Source: Cryptomeria japonica
Taxonomy: Eukaryota; Streptophyta; Pinopsida; Cupressales; Cupressaceae
Assembly: GCF_030272615.1 (NCBI RefSeq)
Contig: NC_081412.1
Span: 20,189,932-20,253,931 of the forward strand
DNA: 64,000 bases
Direction of reading: 5' to 3'
Under the pieces are notes generated by a model. That model saw only the letters and a program-made list of their open reading frames with translations. It had not been told where the DNA came from and searched no databases. Made by a program: the position numbers and the translations under genes. Of the stretch, positions 33,721 to 45,437 are shown piece after piece. Each line of letters starts with the position of its first letter. Positions within the stretch are counted from its first letter, which is position 1.

Positions 33721-34023
33721 CGAGCTCTCTTGGGGGTGTGGGATGTCTCATTAGGTGGGGTCAACTGACTTCTCCTTCCTCGCTTATGGGGGGGACTTTT
33801 TCCTCTTTGAGTTTTTGTCCTTCTTCTTTGAGAGTCTATTGTACATTCATCTCTCTTTTGGGGGGATTTTTTCCCACTGGGTTTTCTCCCTTTATCCATT
33901 TGTGGGAGATTGCATTGTATAGTTTTGCTTGCATTTTCATTTTGTACATGGGTACCTATCATGGCCTAGTAGTTGAGACCCATCTTGCATTATTGACTTG
34001 AGTCTTCATTACCCTAAGCTGCA

Positions 34024-34035
34024 CTTAAGGTGGGG
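34024..34035 (+). promoter_or_regulatory. C1 polypurine tract
   Basis: TTAAGGTGGGG immediately precedes the 3' LTR start, as required for plus-strand priming. Confidence 0.8.
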
Positions 34036-34462
34036 TGTTGGTGTAAATAATTTTTCATCATGGATATTATTACACTTTACTTAAGTTAACTTAGGATAAT
34101 GCATCTCATCATAGTTTGGATATGAGACATTTAGGGAAGTGTGCACATAGGGATATAGCTTGTAGGAGAAATTCCACCTTTTATGGTCTTATCTTGTTGT
34201 TACACTCCACATTCAGTGGATCATCCACCTCTTGTGGAATATTATATTATTTCTCCTACCTACCCTTTCTCATTGAGCCACATGTCATGATTGTATACTC
34301 ACATATCCATATGGCCTTACCTATATAAGCAGGCCCATATTCATTGTATTGGTTAATCTAGTTGATCATTTGTATATTAATGAGAATACAGTTTGTTCTT
34401 GTTATTCTTTTGTCTCTCTTTTATGCTTTTCATTGTGCCCTTGATCTTGGCAAAATCTCATA
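34036..34462 (+). repeat. C1 3' LTR
   Basis: Begins TGTTGGTGTAAATAA and ends AAATCTCATA, where the final CA appears mutated to TA. Confidence 0.9.
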
Positions 34463-34574
34463 GATAGAAAAATAATTACAGGGATATAAAAATTTGGGCC
34501 AACACATATAGGATTAGCAAGGATTTTAAGTGTAGGACCATTAAGGTTATGATGAGATGTGGAGAGCTTGGGTC

Positions 34575-36180
34575 AAGAAAGAGATCCTTTTTATTATGGA
34601 ACAAACAGGTTTTGATGGGGCCCAAAATCCTTTAGCAAAGAACTACATCAAAAATTTGGATAAAGATAAAAAGTTCCATTGTAGCCACAGAGACAACAAA
34701 AAACCAACACTAAACCAACAAAAAAGAAAAAGATAACAAAAAGGAAAGAAGCTAGCGCAAGTTCTTGAGGGCCTTAGTAGCCTCAGCTTCCAGTTGTGTC
34801 ATGTTCAAAGAAATTTTCTTCAACTCCTAAATGTCCTAATTAGCATTTTTCTTCTTCAAGTTACCCCTCATTCTATTTCATGGTCCCACTATATCATCCA
34901 TCTTTTTGTCCAATACTTCCACATCCACAACAACACCTTCTTGGTGGTAGACTCTAAATTTCTAACCATGGTATTAATACTCTTAGCCGATCTCTTAATG
35001 ACTTTGTGACTGAAGGTGACAAGAGATATCAAATTTTCATTTTTTTGAAATTTGTTTTCCATCTTACTTAGGCTCCCTTCAAAATATTTCTTAAGTTTTT
35101 TCCTCTAGCTAAGAAATCCTGCAATCATAATATTTCTTCATATCACCAATTTTTCCAACCAGTTTCTATATAGAATCCATAGTGGCCTTTCTCTAATCCA
35201 CCATCCACTGCTCATTCATTTGTGAGTCTTGTTTATTTCTAATGGTCCTCATTTTCACATTGATTTCTTTGATTTCGTGAAACACCCATTTAAACATCCT
35301 CAAATTATCAACAATCGAATCACAAGATATCGCCAGAACATTGTGAGGGTTCTCCCTTTCCATACTGAGGAGAGAAGAGTTGGCATTTAGTTCTTTTGGG
35401 AAAGAGGGTCTACCACTTCAACTCAGCACTTGGAAAAATTTATCTAGGAGAGATTGATGGGATGGAGAGGGGTCAGAATGAGTAGTGGACACAGGGGAAG
35501 CTTTTCCATATTTAGATTGATGGCCACTTTTTGAATTGGACTCAGAATCAGAGTCTGAACCTTCCAAATCCATGTTCCAATCTTCCTCATCCAAGGAAAG
35601 ACTAATATGGTCCCCTTCCTCAAAGTCACTGGAGGCTTCAAAAACCCTAGCTTAGGGGGAGGGTATGGGTTTGATGTAATTGTGAATGAGAAAAATCAAA
35701 CCACCATGCAACATAGGGGAATTATTCTTCCTATGGTTCTTAATGCTAGCATTAATAGAAGCCATCAAATAAAAGAGGAACAAAATTTTCTCTTTATGTC
35801 AAAAATGATTTAGCAGCACAAAATGATGCCTGAAGACCCTAGTAAATCTTCCATCTAGGGTGATATACTTCATCAAAACCACTAAAATAGAGTGCCAAAT
35901 GGATCTGATTTTACTAGTATTGTAGAGCTGCATTTGTCGACCTTTGACAACTTCACTCTTTCCTTCTCGTTTATGGGGAATTTGATGACTACAGTGTCTT
36001 CCATTTTCCTATACCTTTAGAACTTTTCCCCTTCCATAGAGAGACCTATGAAGTTTCTGCAATGAATTTCTCATCAATCTCCACCATTCTGCCTTCAATT
36101 TTAACTTTTCCATCCCTAAAAACCTTAGCAAATTTTTTTCCCACATTTGCATGAGCGCCATGTAATCATAATTATTGAGA
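34575..36180 (-). mobile_element. LINE-D: 5'-truncated LINE fragment carrying only the third ORF and 3' UTR
   Basis: The minus strand shows the third ORF from about 36150 to 34750, then a 3' UTR containing TTTGGGCCCCATCAAAACC and a CCATAATAAAAAGG end, matching LINE-A. ORF2 is absent. A target-site duplication was not found, so the right limit is approximate. Confidence 0.7.
34750..36150 (-). pseudogene. LINE-D third ORF (conserved unknown protein)
   Basis: Matches the LINE-A ORF along its length. VKIEGRMVEIDEKFIAETS, then (after a frameshift) IGLSMEGEKF and RYRKMEDTVVIKFPINEKER, then LLNHF-HKEKILFLFYLM, INASIKNHRKNNSPMLHGGL and IFLIHNYIK, an acidic/Ser linker, a coiled coil, and the end NMTQLEAEATKALKNLR with a stop at the same relative place as ENMEQLELEAVELLKNFT. 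Stops and shifts are numerous, but the conserved blocks are clearer than in LINE-B. Confidence 0.7.
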
Positions 36181-38655
36181 GACAAGGATATGATCTAGGT
36201 AGAGATTGATAGCCTACATGTATAGATAGAGATAGTGTAAACTAAGGGAAATAGATTCCAAGCATGCTAACAACTTAGAAAAAACTGATTGTATATTTTC
36301 ATTGTATCTATGTGGAATGGGATATCATAAGATTGGAGAGAGATGATTTGTAGGCATTGCTAGAAATGGAATGAGTCACATATCAATGTTTTGATCTTTA
36401 AAAATTAATAAGTATTTTATTTATACCCCAATGACAATAATAACTTAGAATGACACGAGAATATACAAAGGAAAATATAATAATACAATACTAAATAAGG
36501 ATCATATACATCATAAAAATTAATAAATTGCCAACTTATATCATATCATAAATGTTATTCCTTATAAATTATACTTGCATATTTTCGTACATAATGTTTG
36601 ATCTTAATATGCTTCTTTATCTTATAGTTATTTCTTTATTTGTACCTTGTTTCTATTCTATCTCATCCTACCTTCATTACATCTATACTAATATACATAT
36701 AGATGATAATTGAGACATGTCACTTATAATATGCCCATAATAAGTTATTATACCTATTCAATCTTATGGTCTACATAAATTTTCCAACTAGTTGTAATAG
36801 TTATCTTATCTTTTGAATCTTTGTCCCAAACCCAATGATAATCTCTGCCAATATTATTCCCCTTTCACAACCTATGTCACTTTTATAAAGGAAAAGGCTA
36901 ATACTAATTCAACTTTTTAAATTGTATCAATAAAAAGTGACATATATGAAATTTAAATTTTAAAATAATGTAAATTAATAAAATGTATTGTTTTTTAGTG
37001 TATTTTATGTTTGTAATTATTTAAAAATTTAGAAAATTATTTGAATATATCCGTTCTAAGAGATTTCCACAATCCATCATATACAAGAGTGTAGTGTTAG
37101 GATTTGATTGTGTAAGATTTTATAATCTCCCCTCTTTTCTTATATCCTAGTTTTCTATTATTTTCTTGGTCTTCAATTTGTTTATTTTCTTCTTTCTTTA
37201 TTCTCTTTTTTATTTTGTTTTTATTTTAAATTTCCTCTCTTGTCCTTTTGTTGAGGTTTGACCATCTTGGTCTCTCGTTCTTCGTGCACACTTCTCCAAT
37301 CCCTCCTTTTTATTCCAAGTCTGCTACTTTTCATCTTATTTGACTCTCTTCATCCTGATGATGGATCGCGAAGTCTGATCCAAAATGTTGATACAAAAAT
37401 CTTGCACATAATCAAATCTAGAAATTGCACTCTTGTATTTGAATATAGTTTTTTATAAAGTAAACACTAATATTTAGCTACTGATAAAATGTTGAAAGAG
37501 AAGTCACACAAGGTACCACACTTTATATAGTGAATTTTATCTCTTTTTTTTTCAATTTTTTTCCTATGTATTGATAACTTGAAACTTTAGTGCATGGATA
37601 TTTTTTCACTATTTTTTACAAATATACATTTTTAAATAAATATGAAAAGTTGTGTGTACTAAAATATAGCTCTTTCCATTTGGCACCACCTTTTGTATTA
37701 TTAGTTATCCAAACTAGATAAGAATTATATCATCTTGACAAATATTATTTTCTCTACTACATCATATTTTTTTCAAAATTTAATTATTTTTCATTGACAA
37801 AATAATCAACCTTATATTTTAGTGTTGATGACCTACTTTCAATAAAAATAAAATATTAAATATAAAAATTAATTAAAATATGAAAGATATATATTTTAAA
37901 AAATTCACTTATATATTTACAAAAAGGTAGTTTTATATCCATTAAAAAATATAATTTATAAGAGTAGGAGTTGTTGAAACATTGAGTTTTTTTTTAAAAA
38001 AATTGGTAATTGGACCCAAAGTGGTATAAAATATACATTTAGTAGACACTTCCAATTTTAAAATTTGTTCCCCATCTATAACTTAGATACAATGAATCTA
38101 TATATATCATATGTTCAACTAAAATTAAGTTTTAGTCAGAAATACTTAAATTCACTTGTGCTGATAAGTTGGCATAAAATGTGACACACTTTGTACTTTT
38201 ACCCTCTTATCCTCAAGACATGAAAATTGAATTAATTGGGTCAAAAAATGTTCTTTTACATTTCCTTTAGGTGGATAAATGTATTATCCCATTTGACCTT
38301 GTCATATTACAAAATATGAACTTGTGCATTTACTTGAGCTAATATGCAGTCGACTTTAGGTATAATGGATGGAATCTATATATATTAAGTGAAATGTTTT
38401 GCATCTCAAAGAAGGTTGGTGATATAATCAAGTCTCAAAATCACTACCTCTAGGAACTCCTTTCTTGATATTTTATGGCTTAGATTTGATCTTGTAATTG
38501 TTGCCACTAATTATGTAAGGATTGTAGTTATGCCCTTATCCTCCCTTTAGAATGTTCATAAACTACCCTTTTGAAAATTTCATCTCTTCCTATTTTATGT
38601 AACTCTCCTTCAAGTAATATATAGGGAAAAGAAGTTTACAAGATGATTTTCTTAT
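36181..38655. other. AT-rich stretch, unassigned
   Basis: No confident gene. By position it could contain the downstream (integrase) part of relic G5 on the minus strand, since G5 RNase H lies just beyond G4, but I could not read integrase motifs. The small ORF at 37258-37458 has no recognisable features. Confidence 0.5.
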
Positions 38656-38660
38656 CCTTT

Positions 38661-39439
38661 TGATGCAGGAGCATCCCTAGTTCATGGAAATCTTGCAGCA
38701 ACTAAGAAAAAAACATTTTCTTTTTGTTTTGTTTTTTATTTGTAGTTTCAACATTTCTTTCTGTGTGAACTAGTTTTGGCTCACCGAATCTTGTGGAGTT
38801 GGATTCTACTTTAAGAGTTGATCATCTTTCTTATTTCCAGACTGCATTGCATTTGGATCATTTTGTGGCAAGATATCACTATCGGTTTTAATGACAGTTT
38901 CTTATTACTGGTTGCCTACACCTATTTTGGTGATCTACCAGAACCCCTTCTGAAGCTTGTGGAGCCTTAAGAATTTATTTTGATTTTCATTGGCATGTAG
39001 CTGACCTTTTCCCACGATCTACACTTCATCCTTTGTATTTTTTGGAGGAATCTCTTGGTGAAGGCTGACCTTGTTGGTTTTACACATTAGGTCTTGGTCT
39101 TTAGGTTTTTATCCCTTTTTGGGCAGACTGGATCTGCTTGGATTGTATGTATAATTGTAATTAAGAATTAGAATGTATCCCAATAGTTAAGACTGAGTGT
39201 AGAAGATAGATCTAAGGATTTAAGATCCTGGTTGTGACTTATTCTGTATGTTCTAGCAGGCCCATGAGCCGATTTTCTATAATTTGGTTGTTATTGGTTA
39301 GTTGTATTCATATTTCATGTTATAATTCAAGTTGTTTTGCATCGCCTCTATCGTATCCTTGTGTTTCCATTGTTTTTACTCTTTTTCATTGATTTGGACT
39401 AATCTCTTTGAGGTCCCTCATTATCGGTGATTGCACCAA
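38661..39439 (+). repeat. G4 5' LTR
   Basis: Begins TGATGCAGGAGCATCCC and ends ATTGCACCA, two bases before the primer site. TGATG...CACCA ends are shared with G3. Confidence 0.85.
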
Positions 39440-39441
39440 GT

Positions 39442-39455
39442 GGTATCAGAGTAAG
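39442..39455 (+). promoter_or_regulatory. G4 primer binding site (initiator Met tRNA)
   Basis: TGGTATCAGAGTAA: eleven bases match the usual Met-tRNA site, with one change at the C of GAGC. Confidence 0.85.
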
Positions 39456-39594
39456 TTTTTGTTCTGGTTATCTTGAGAGTTTGTCGTTGGGTGGTGGACT
39501 CAGGATCCAACCTACAGCTGTAGAGGACTGGAGAAAGATGACATGAAGAGGAACTAGGAATGGTGGAGTGTATGGGAATGCGGACCCTACTGTG

Positions 39595-40640
39595 ATGGAG
39601 ATGTGGCAAGGTATAGCAACCCGATTGGAAGTCATGGAGATTGCACAAAGAAGAGTGTGACATATTAAATATGTAAGTGAAGAGGAAGGAGAAGAAACCC
39701 TGACAAAACAAGTAAACCCATCGATGATTGATCCAGATGAAGAAAGGTTCTTGAGGGTTTTGAGTAGGGCTAATACTAAACCATATTTTACCCCACCAGA
39801 ATATGATGGAAAGTTGGATTCCGATAGATTGATGGATTGGATCTTAGAGATGTAGAAGTACTTTGATTTTGAAAACACTACAGAAGAAAGGAAGGTGAAA
39901 TATGCCTGTACCCTGTTGAAAGGTCATGCATCTCTTTGGTGGGAGGATTTGTAGGTTGATAGATAGAGAAGAGGTAAAGAGAAGATTAAGGCATGGGATT
40001 GGATAATTTCTAAGTTGAAATCAAAGTTTATGCTGGTGAGTTATCAAGTGGATCTATTCTAAAAGTTGCAAAATTTGAGACAGAAGGAATCTAGTTTGAA
40101 GGAGTACACTGAAGCATTTTACAAGTTGAATATCAGATCTAGACATGTTGATGATGAAGTTAAACAAGTTGCAAGATATTTTAATGGATTGCAGATGTCT
40201 ATACAAGATGAACTCAATTTGATCAAATTAAAGAGTGTTGAAGAGGCTTACCAGTATGTCCTGAAGGCTGAAGAGAAGTTGAACAAAAGACATGAGCAAA
40301 GATAGAGAGGTAGAGGTGGAAGGTTTATCGAAGGTAGATTTTAGGGAGGAAGAGGTTATACTAGAGGAAGAAATACCTATACAGATCAGAACAAGGATAA
40401 GGAAGTAAGAAAAGATGGTAATTCATACTAGAAGGATGATAGAAACTTCTACTGGAGGAGAGAACCAGACAGTTACTCGAATGAAAAATTTGGAAAAGAT
40501 GACTGAAGATAGGACAAGAGGACATTTAGAGGAACTTGCTATAAGTGTGGAGGAGAAGGACATCATGCGTTTGAATGTAAGAAGATAGAGTATACTGGAA
40601 GAGTAGCTATGGTAGAAGAAAGCCCCGCTGGATGAGCTTA
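39595..40640 (+). pseudogene. G4 gag with zinc knuckle
   Basis: Begins around MEMWQGIATRLEVME. The gag domain has YFTPPEYDGKLDSDRLMDWI, VKYACTLLKGHASLWWEDL and LRQKESSLKEYTEAFYKLNI, then VEEAYQYVLKAEEKL. An Arg/Gly-rich stretch (RGRGGRF) precedes an intact CX2CX4HX4C knuckle, CYKCGGEGHHAFEC. About eight stops are present, several TAG in place of Gln or Trp. Confidence 0.88.
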
Positions 40641-40662
40641 CAAATGAGAACATGGAGAACTG

Positions 40663-43600
40663 TTGTTGATGAGGAGAGTTTTGTGTCATACCGGAGAAGA
40701 TGAAGAGCCCTTGCAAAGGAGAAATTTATTCAAGACTAGATGTAAGGTATCTGGTAAGTACTATAAAGTTGTTATTGATAGTGGTAGTTCAGATAATCTT
40801 GTTTCAGAGGATATGGTGAATAATTTAAACTTGGAAAGATTGAAAAACCCTAAGCCTTATCAGATAGCATGGATTCATGTAGAACATAAGTTGTTGGTAA
40901 GTGAGCAATGTTTGGTGAAATTGAAAATTAGGAATTATCATGATCAAGTCTTGTGTGATATTATTCCTATGGATATTTGTCATATTTTGTTGGGTAGACA
41001 GGTTGGAAATTTGATAGATAGGCAATACATGATGGGAGAAAGAACATATACACCATTGTGGCAAATGGAATGAAGAAAACCTTGTAACCTTTGGAAGAGC
41101 CTTTGAAGAGTGAAGTTTGTACGAATGCTAGGATCTGTTTGGTGGATGCACGGAAGTTCCTGGATGGAATGAGATATGAGAATGTGTGTTTTTCCTTGGT
41201 TCCTAAGAAGACTGAGAGACCAGAACTAGAAGAAGAACAACCAGAAAAGATAAAAGATTTGGTGACAGAATATGAAGACATCATTCTGGATAATGTGCCT
41301 GATGGATTACCACCAGTAATAAGTATTAGTCATTGCATGTATTTGATTCTTGGAGCTAGTTTTCCTAACAATGTTGTACACCGGTTGACACCAACAAAGA
41401 ATGCAGAGCTAAATAGAAAAGTGCAGAAGTTTTTGAAGAAAGGTGTGATCACAGAAAGTCTGATCCCTTGTGTAGTACCAACAGTGTTAGCACCTAAGAA
41501 GAATGGAGAATGGAGGATGTGTACCGATTCAAGAGCAAGAAATAAGATCATAGTGAAATACCAGTTTCCTTTGCCTAGGATGGATGACATAATGGACTAT
41601 TTGATTTGATCTAGATACTTAACAAAGATATATTTGAAGAGTGGATATCCTCAGATTAGGATCAGAGAAGCAGATGAGTGGAAGACAACATTCAAGACAA
41701 ATGAAGGACTGTATGAATGGCTGGTAATGCCTTTTGGGTTAACTAATGTACTGAGTACTTTCATGAGGTTGATAAATAAGGTATTGAAGAAATTATTGGG
41801 TAAGTTTGTTATTGTGTACTTGGATGATATTCTGATTTTCAGTAAGACAAAAGAGGAACATTTGTTGCATTTGAGACAAGTTTTGCAGAGGTTGAGGGAA
41901 GAGAAGTTATTGATAAACCTTAGGAAGTGTACTTTCATGAAGGAAGAGTTAGTCTATTTGGTATTTGTGATATCTGCTGATGGATTGAAGATGGACCCTG
42001 AGAAAGTGAAAGCAATTGTTGAGTGGCCTACATTAGAAAGCATTGGAGAGGTAAGATCATTTCATGGATTAGCTAGTTTCTACCTGAAGTTCATCAAAAA
42101 TTTCATTTTAGTTTGTAACCCTATGACTAAGGCCATGAGAGGAGATAAAAAGGAATTCAAGTGGACCACCAAAGCAATAAAATTTTCGAGTTATTGAAGC
42201 AAAAAGTAACTGAGCAACCCATGTTGGCTTTACCAGATTTCAACAAAGTATTTCAAGTGGATTGTGATGGAAGTTGAACATCAATTGGAGCATTTTTTAG
42301 TCAAGAAGGGAGAGAAATAGCTTATTTCAGTGAGAAGTTGAATGATGATAGGAGAATATATTATATGTATGATCAAGAATTCTATGCCATAGTTCAAGTC
42401 TTGAAGAAGTGGTGACATTACTTGTTGCCTAAGGAGTTTGTGTTGTATACAGATCATCAAGCTTTGCAGTATTTGAATAGTCAGAGTAAGTTGAATTAGA
42501 GACATATGACATGGGTAGAATTTCTGCAGAGTTACACCTTTGTGTTGAAGCATAGAAGTAGGAAATATAACAAATTTGTTGATGCATAGAGTAGGAGAAG
42601 GAATTTTCTGATAGAGATGAGAGTGATAGTGTTAGGATTTGAAGAGTTGAAGACCTTGTATGAGGATGACCCAAATTTTGGAAAACCTTGGAAAGCATGT
42701 AAAGAACCAGTTATGACAGATAGGAGTAAGAGGTTGGATTATTTCATTTAGGATGGGATGTTATTTAGAAGAGTTTAGTTGTGCATACCTAAGACTTCTA
42801 TGAGCGAGAATTTGATTAAGTAGAAACATAGTGGAGGATTGGTTGGATACTTTGGTGTTGACAAAATAGTAGCCTTGGTGAGTGAGCAGTACTTTTGCCC
42901 CCAGATTCATAAGGATGTTAAGAAATTTTTACAGAGTTATGGAATTTGTCAAGTTGCAAAAGGGATTAGTTAGAATATGGGATTGTATAAACCTTTGACA
43001 GTACCAATAAGACCTTGGGAGGATATAAGCATGGATTTCATACTTAGGTTACCTAAAATATAGAGAGGGAATGATTGTATATTTGTGGTGGTGGATAGAT
43101 TCTCGAAGATGGCTCATTTCATACCTTGTAGGAAGACATCAAATCCAGTGCATGTAGCAAACCTATTTTTCAAGGAAGTAGTGAGATTGCATGGATTACC
43201 TAAGAGCAAACTTTTAGACATAGACACTAAGTTTTTTGGTGAATTTTGGAGAACACTTCAGAAGAAGATGAAGTCAGATTTGGAATTCAGTTCTAATTGT
43301 CACCCATAGGCCAATGGACAGACAGAGGTAGTAAACCAAAGTTTGGGAAATCTATTGAGATGTTTAGTTGGAGATAAAACTAGAAGTTGGGATTTGATTC
43401 TTGCACAAGCAGAGTTTTCCTACAAAAATTTAGTGAATAGGAGTACCAGAAAAATACCTTTTGAGATAGTTATCGGAGTACATCCCATAGGTATATCAGA
43501 ATTAAGGGATATCGACAGTGATGACAGGAGAAGTTAAGAAGAAGAAGACTTTGCAGACCACATGGCAGACTTTCATATTTAGGTTAAGCAACATTTGGAA

Positions 43601-44083
43601 GATATGAACAACAAGTATAAGGAGAAGGTCGATGAGAAGAAGAGACATAAGGAATTTGAATTTGGTGATGAAGTGATGGTGTATCTGAGAAAGGGGAGAT
43701 TCACGGTTTGAACCTATAACAAGTTGTAAATGAGGAAGTTTGGACCCTATAAGATCTTGAGGAAATTCAGTTCTAGAAATGTATATGAAGTGGAGCTACC
43801 AGATCACTTGAACATATCACCTATATTTAATAGTGCAGATCTTCATGAGTATCATGAACTAGAATTCAGTGAAGATAGTATTGGAGACTTGGAGAAATAG
43901 TTGCCCTGGAAGGAACCAGATCAGATTGAAGATATTTTGGACAGTAGGATTGGGCGTAGTACCCAAAGCAGTCAGTATACGGAATATCTTGTGAAGTGGA
44001 AAGGCAGACTAGTTGAAGATTCATCATGGATTTCTCAGGCAGAGGTAGACCGCCTTGGTTTTCCTCTGACCCCAACAAAGTGA
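40663..44083 (+). pseudogene. G4 pol: protease, RT, RNase H, integrase, chromodomain
   Basis: The protease has VVIDSGSSDNLVSEDMV and ends [39 protein letters not shown] (upstream Asp replaced: YLKSGY for DLKSGY), [16 protein letters not shown] and an intact YLDDILIFS. RNase H: VDCDGS, then DHQALQYLNSQ-like residues. Integrase at about 42780-43560: H/C zinc region, [32 protein letters not shown] and GQTEVVNQSLGNLL. The chromodomain at 43920-44070 reads EDILDSRIGR and YLVKWKGRLVEDSSW, which would tether integration to modified histone H3 if intact. The reading frame is repeatedly broken. Confidence 0.9.
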
Positions 44084-44116
44084 GAGACTCACCTTTTTTT
44101 AACAACCCCAAAAGTC

Positions 44117-44914
44117 AGATGCAGGAGCATCCCCAGTTCATGGCAATCTTGCATCAACAAAAAAAACAAAACATTTTCTTTTTTTTTTATTTTCTCTTTG
44201 CAGTTTCAGTATTTATTTATGTGTGTACCAATTTTGGTTCAACGGATTCTATTGAGTTGGATTTTACTTGAAGAATTGATCATATTTCTTGTTTCCAAAC
44301 CGCATCGCATTTGGATCATTTTCCAGGAAGATATCACTAACATTTTCCATGATAGTTTCCTATTACAAGTTTACATTTATTTGCTATTGGTTGCCTAGAC
44401 CTATTTTGGCGATCTATCAGAACCCCTTCCAAATTTTGCAGAGCCTTGGGTGTTGATTCCAATGTTCCTTGGTGTGTGGCTGATCTTTTCCCGTGATCTA
44501 CACTTCATCCTTTGGATTTTCTGGAGGAATCTCTTGGCGGAGGTCAACCATGTTGGTTTTACATTTTAGGTCTTGTTCTTTGGGTTTTGATCCATTTTTG
44601 GACAGAATGGCCCTTGGATTGTATATATAATTGTAATTAAGAATTAGAATGTATCCAAGTAGTTAAGAATAAGCATAAAAGATATATCTAAGGATTTAAG
44701 GTCCCGGTTGTGACCTATTCTGTATGTTCTAGTAGGCCTGTGAGCCGATTTTCTGTAATCCGGTTGTTACCAGTTGGTTATTTTCAAATTTCATGTTACA
44801 ATTCAAGTTGTTTTGCATTGCCTCCATCATATCATTTTGTTTCCATTGTGTTTACTCTTGTTGATTAGTTTGGAATGGTCTCTTTGAGATCCCTCCTTAC
44901 AAATGACAGCACCA
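44117..44914 (+). repeat. G4 3' LTR
   Basis: Starts AGATGCAGGAGCATCCC (the TG start is changed) and ends CAGCACCA; collinear with 38661-39439. Confidence 0.85.
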
Positions 44915-44921
44915 TCTTTGA

Positions 44922-45432
44922 TAAAATATTTTATTTCTTTCCTTTGATAACACATTTGATTTTCTTATCCTTTCATAATTTCCCTAAAACAATTCTACAA
45001 GTGAAATCTTCTTCTTGGTCATGTAGTTCTTCTCTAGTATCAATTTAGGAAATGTAAATAAGGCCTTGAATATTTTCCTAGTATAACCATAATTTATTGA
45101 ATTCAAATTCCTAAAATAGTAGTATCTATCTACCTATTATTCCTTGGGTTACTAGTTTATTCAATAAATAGTGCGGTGGTTAATGATCAATATAAATTTG
45201 AATTCCATTGATAATAAGTAATGTTAAAATTTTAAAGCATATACACCATTGATAAATATTCTCTTTATATGGTTGTGTACTTATTTTATGGCTTGTGAGA
45301 GTTTCTAACTTACAAAGGGTATAGGGTGATCTTTGTTTCCACTACATTGTTTTATAACTATTCCTACAACTATTTTGGATGCATCTACATGGACATGAAA
45401 TAGTGATTACTAGTATAGGTAGATAATAACTA
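44922..45432 (-). pseudogene. G5 relic: Gypsy RNase H
   Basis: Minus-strand reading gives FHVHVDASKIVVGIVIKQ, HPIPFVS-KLSQAIK, VYALKF-HYLLSMEFKFI and NKLVTQGIIGR-ILLF-EFEF, the RNase H and connection region of a different Gypsy lineage from G3/G4 (the HVHVDAS...LGMEFKFI type). It stops dead at the G3 target site (45433) on one side and the G4 site (44919) on the other. Confidence 0.75.
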
Positions 45433-45437
45433 GTGCT
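45433..45437. repeat. G3 target-site duplication, left
   Basis: GTGCT, identical to 52974-52978. Confidence 0.85.

Larger units (their letters stand above)
27748..34462 (+). mobile_element. C1: complete Ty1/Copia retrotransposon
   Basis: LTRs at 27748-28197 and 34036-34462 flank a leader, gag and pol in Copia order (protease, integrase, RT, RNase H). The target duplication is GATGG (27743-27747) against GATAG (34463-34467), with one mismatch. The first ~190 aligned LTR bases show about ten differences by eye, so the insertion is not recent. All genes carry stops, so it is non-autonomous. Confidence 0.92.
38661..44914 (+). mobile_element. G4: complete Ty3/Gypsy chromovirus-like retrotransposon
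   Basis: LTRs at 38661-39439 and 44117-44914, a primer site, gag, pol (protease, RT, RNase H, integrase) and a terminal chromodomain. The putative target duplication is CCTTT (38656-38660) / TCTTT (44915-44919), one mismatch. It is inserted in relic G5. The polypurine tract before the 3' LTR is poor (ACAACCCCAAAAGT). Stops occur in every domain. Confidence 0.9.

Noticed and set aside
39421-39878. Minus-strand ORFs opposite the G4 gag
   Set aside because: Shadows of the plus-strand gag frame.
38645-44973. A 16-bp word (GATTTTCTTATCCTTT) at 38645-38660 and 44958-44973, on both sides of G4, suggesting a long target duplication
   Set aside because: The sequence between the right copy and the LTR does not match the left flank, the word is low-complexity, and a 5-bp duplication at the LTR edges explains the insertion better.
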